DNA of 14,078 nt from the NCBI GenBank assembly GCA_903911805.1, contig CAIWET010000487.1, positions 1-14,078 on the forward strand, given 5' to 3'. Positions 13,381-14,078 of the stretch are shown one piece after another. A program made the position numbers and the translations under genes. The DNA comes from an uncultured Ignavibacteria bacterium. Its GTDB lineage: Bacteria; Bacteroidota; Ignavibacteria; Kapaibacteriales; UBA2268. Below the pieces are notes generated by a model. The model was not told where the DNA came from. It did no database searches and was given only the letters and a program-made list of their open reading frames with translations. Positions within the stretch are counted from its first letter, which is position 1. Each line of letters opens with the position of its first letter.

Positions 13381-14016
13381 TTATTCTTCAGCAGCTGGTG
13401 TAGAAGAAGCTAATGTTATTACTTTTACAACTTTTTCTGGTTTATCAGATTTAGCAGACTTTTTTCCACCTTTATCTGGAGCCAAAACTACTGAAAGAGA
13501 TTTTCCTTCAGGCTTAATATCCTGATCTACTTTAGCTACATCACTCATCTCGGCAACAAATTTTTTGAGCAACTCAACGCCAACGTCCTGATGCATAATT
13601 TCTCTGCCTCGGAACATAACAACGCCTTTAACTTTATTACCTTCTTTGATAAATTCTTTAGCGTGTCTGGTTTTAAAGTTAAAATCGTGAGCGGCAGTTC
13701 TCCATTTAAAACGGATTTCTTTCATTTGCTGTTGAGAAAGCTGTTTTCTTTGGTGCTTTTCGCGTTTTTGTTGTTCGTAAATAAATTTGCCATAATTCAT
13801 CAATCTGCAAACAGGCGGATTTGCCTGAGGAGCAATTTCGATTAAATCAATTTCTCTGTCTTCCGCAATTCTTAATGCTTCAGAACGCTTGAGAATTCCA
13901 AGCTGTGAGCCATCTTCATCAATTACTCTTAATTCTTGAGCAGTGATTTCATCATTTAAGCGATTACGGTTGCTTTGTTGTACCGGTTCGGGTCTTCTTC
14001 CTCTGCCGGGTGGCAT
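13381..14016 (-). CDS. infC: translation initiation factor IF-3
   Basis: A 211-residue IF-3, which binds the 30S subunit, keeps it apart from 50S and checks the start codon and initiator tRNA. The N-domain (about 16-83) opens with NRLNDEITAQELRVID and holds the family signature RLMNYGKFIY (71-80). A basic linker (QQKREKHQRKQLSQQ) leads to the C-domain (about 96-171) with KEIRF, FRGREIMHQD and VVLAPDKGG. A further ~37 residues, Lys-rich then ending TPAAEE, exceed the ~180-residue E. coli protein. The ATG at 14014-14016 is chosen because MPPGRGRRPEP is a normal basic IF-3 head. A TTG at 14041-14043, with AGG 6 nt before it, would add MRFLYLAPT and is the main alternative. No in-frame AUU start, the classic infC autoregulation codon, was seen. 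The gene is followed by a terminator and then a convergent gene, so rpmI and rplT are not downstream. Confidence 0.93.
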   Translation of the reverse strand: MPPGRGRRPEPVQQSNRNRLNDEITAQELRVIDEDGSQLGILKRSEALRIAEDREIDLIEIAPQANPPVCRLMNYGKFIYEQQKREKHQRKQLSQQQMKEIRFKWRTAAHDFNFKTRHAKEFIKEGNKVKGVVMFRGREIMHQDVGVELLKKFVAEMSDVAKVDQDIKPEGKSLSVVLAPDKGGKKSAKSDKPEKVVKVITLASSTPAAEE

Positions 14017-14078
14017 TGTTGGAGCTAAGTATAAAAATCTCAATGAGTGCCTGTATTAGTTAATAAAACCATATAATA

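Noticed and set aside
1..14078. tRNA, rRNA, CRISPR array, insertion sequence or phage genes
   Set aside because: No cloverleaf, rRNA-like stretch, regular repeat-spacer array, transposase or phage protein was found on either strand by reading.

Overview
The window is AT-rich DNA that most likely comes from a member of the Bacteroidota/Ignavibacteria/Kapabacteria group. Two encoded proteins end in type IX secretion (T9SS) type A sorting domains, which are restricted to that group. The tandem multiheme cytochromes, weak Shine-Dalgarno use at most genes, and an ECF sigma factor with a membrane partner also fit. I cannot fix the genus; the multiheme cytochromes suggest a respiring sediment or groundwater lineage rather than a host-associated one (inference).

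Layout. 1-257: a possible 3' end of an upstream gene, then a G/C-rich structured repeat (about 136-240) with several nested inverted repeats and a G-quadruplex motif on the minus strand. 258-2839 (minus): a two-gene unit of an ECF sigma factor followed 17 nt later by a single-pass membrane protein. The latter is placed like an anti-sigma factor but carries a C-terminal T9SS sorting domain. 2840-3139: an intergenic region with a possible ECF-type promoter for the sigma gene and a two-tier hairpin on the other side. 3140-3853 (plus): the PLP-binding housekeeping protein YggS.

4003-10446 (plus): the centrepiece, a tightly coupled three-gene operon of membrane-bound multiheme cytochromes. Protein 1 has 13 CXXCH motifs and a C-terminal anchor. 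Protein 2 is a fusion of a cytochrome b561-like quinol module, an extra membrane segment and a NapC/NirT-like module with 7 heme sites. Protein 3 has 19 CXXCH motifs, built from two copies of an 8-heme block plus a 3-heme remainder, fused to a C-terminal di-heme cytochrome b-like membrane domain. Together they encode about 39 c-type hemes plus two quinone-facing b-type modules. This looks like an inner-membrane complex passing electrons between the quinone pool and periplasmic carriers, possibly towards extracellular or periplasmic acceptors. No outer-membrane porin or conduit is present here. A strong intrinsic terminator closes the operon.

10624-13143 (plus): a secreted DUF3160-family protein with a T9SS sorting domain. 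13144-13380: a convergent intergenic region with two good terminator hairpins. 13381-14016 (minus): translation initiation factor IF-3 (infC), followed directly by a terminator instead of the usual rpmI-rplT genes.

The two most unusual things are the sigma/T9SS-tagged membrane protein pair and the cytochrome operon with its repeated heme blocks and double b-type fusion.
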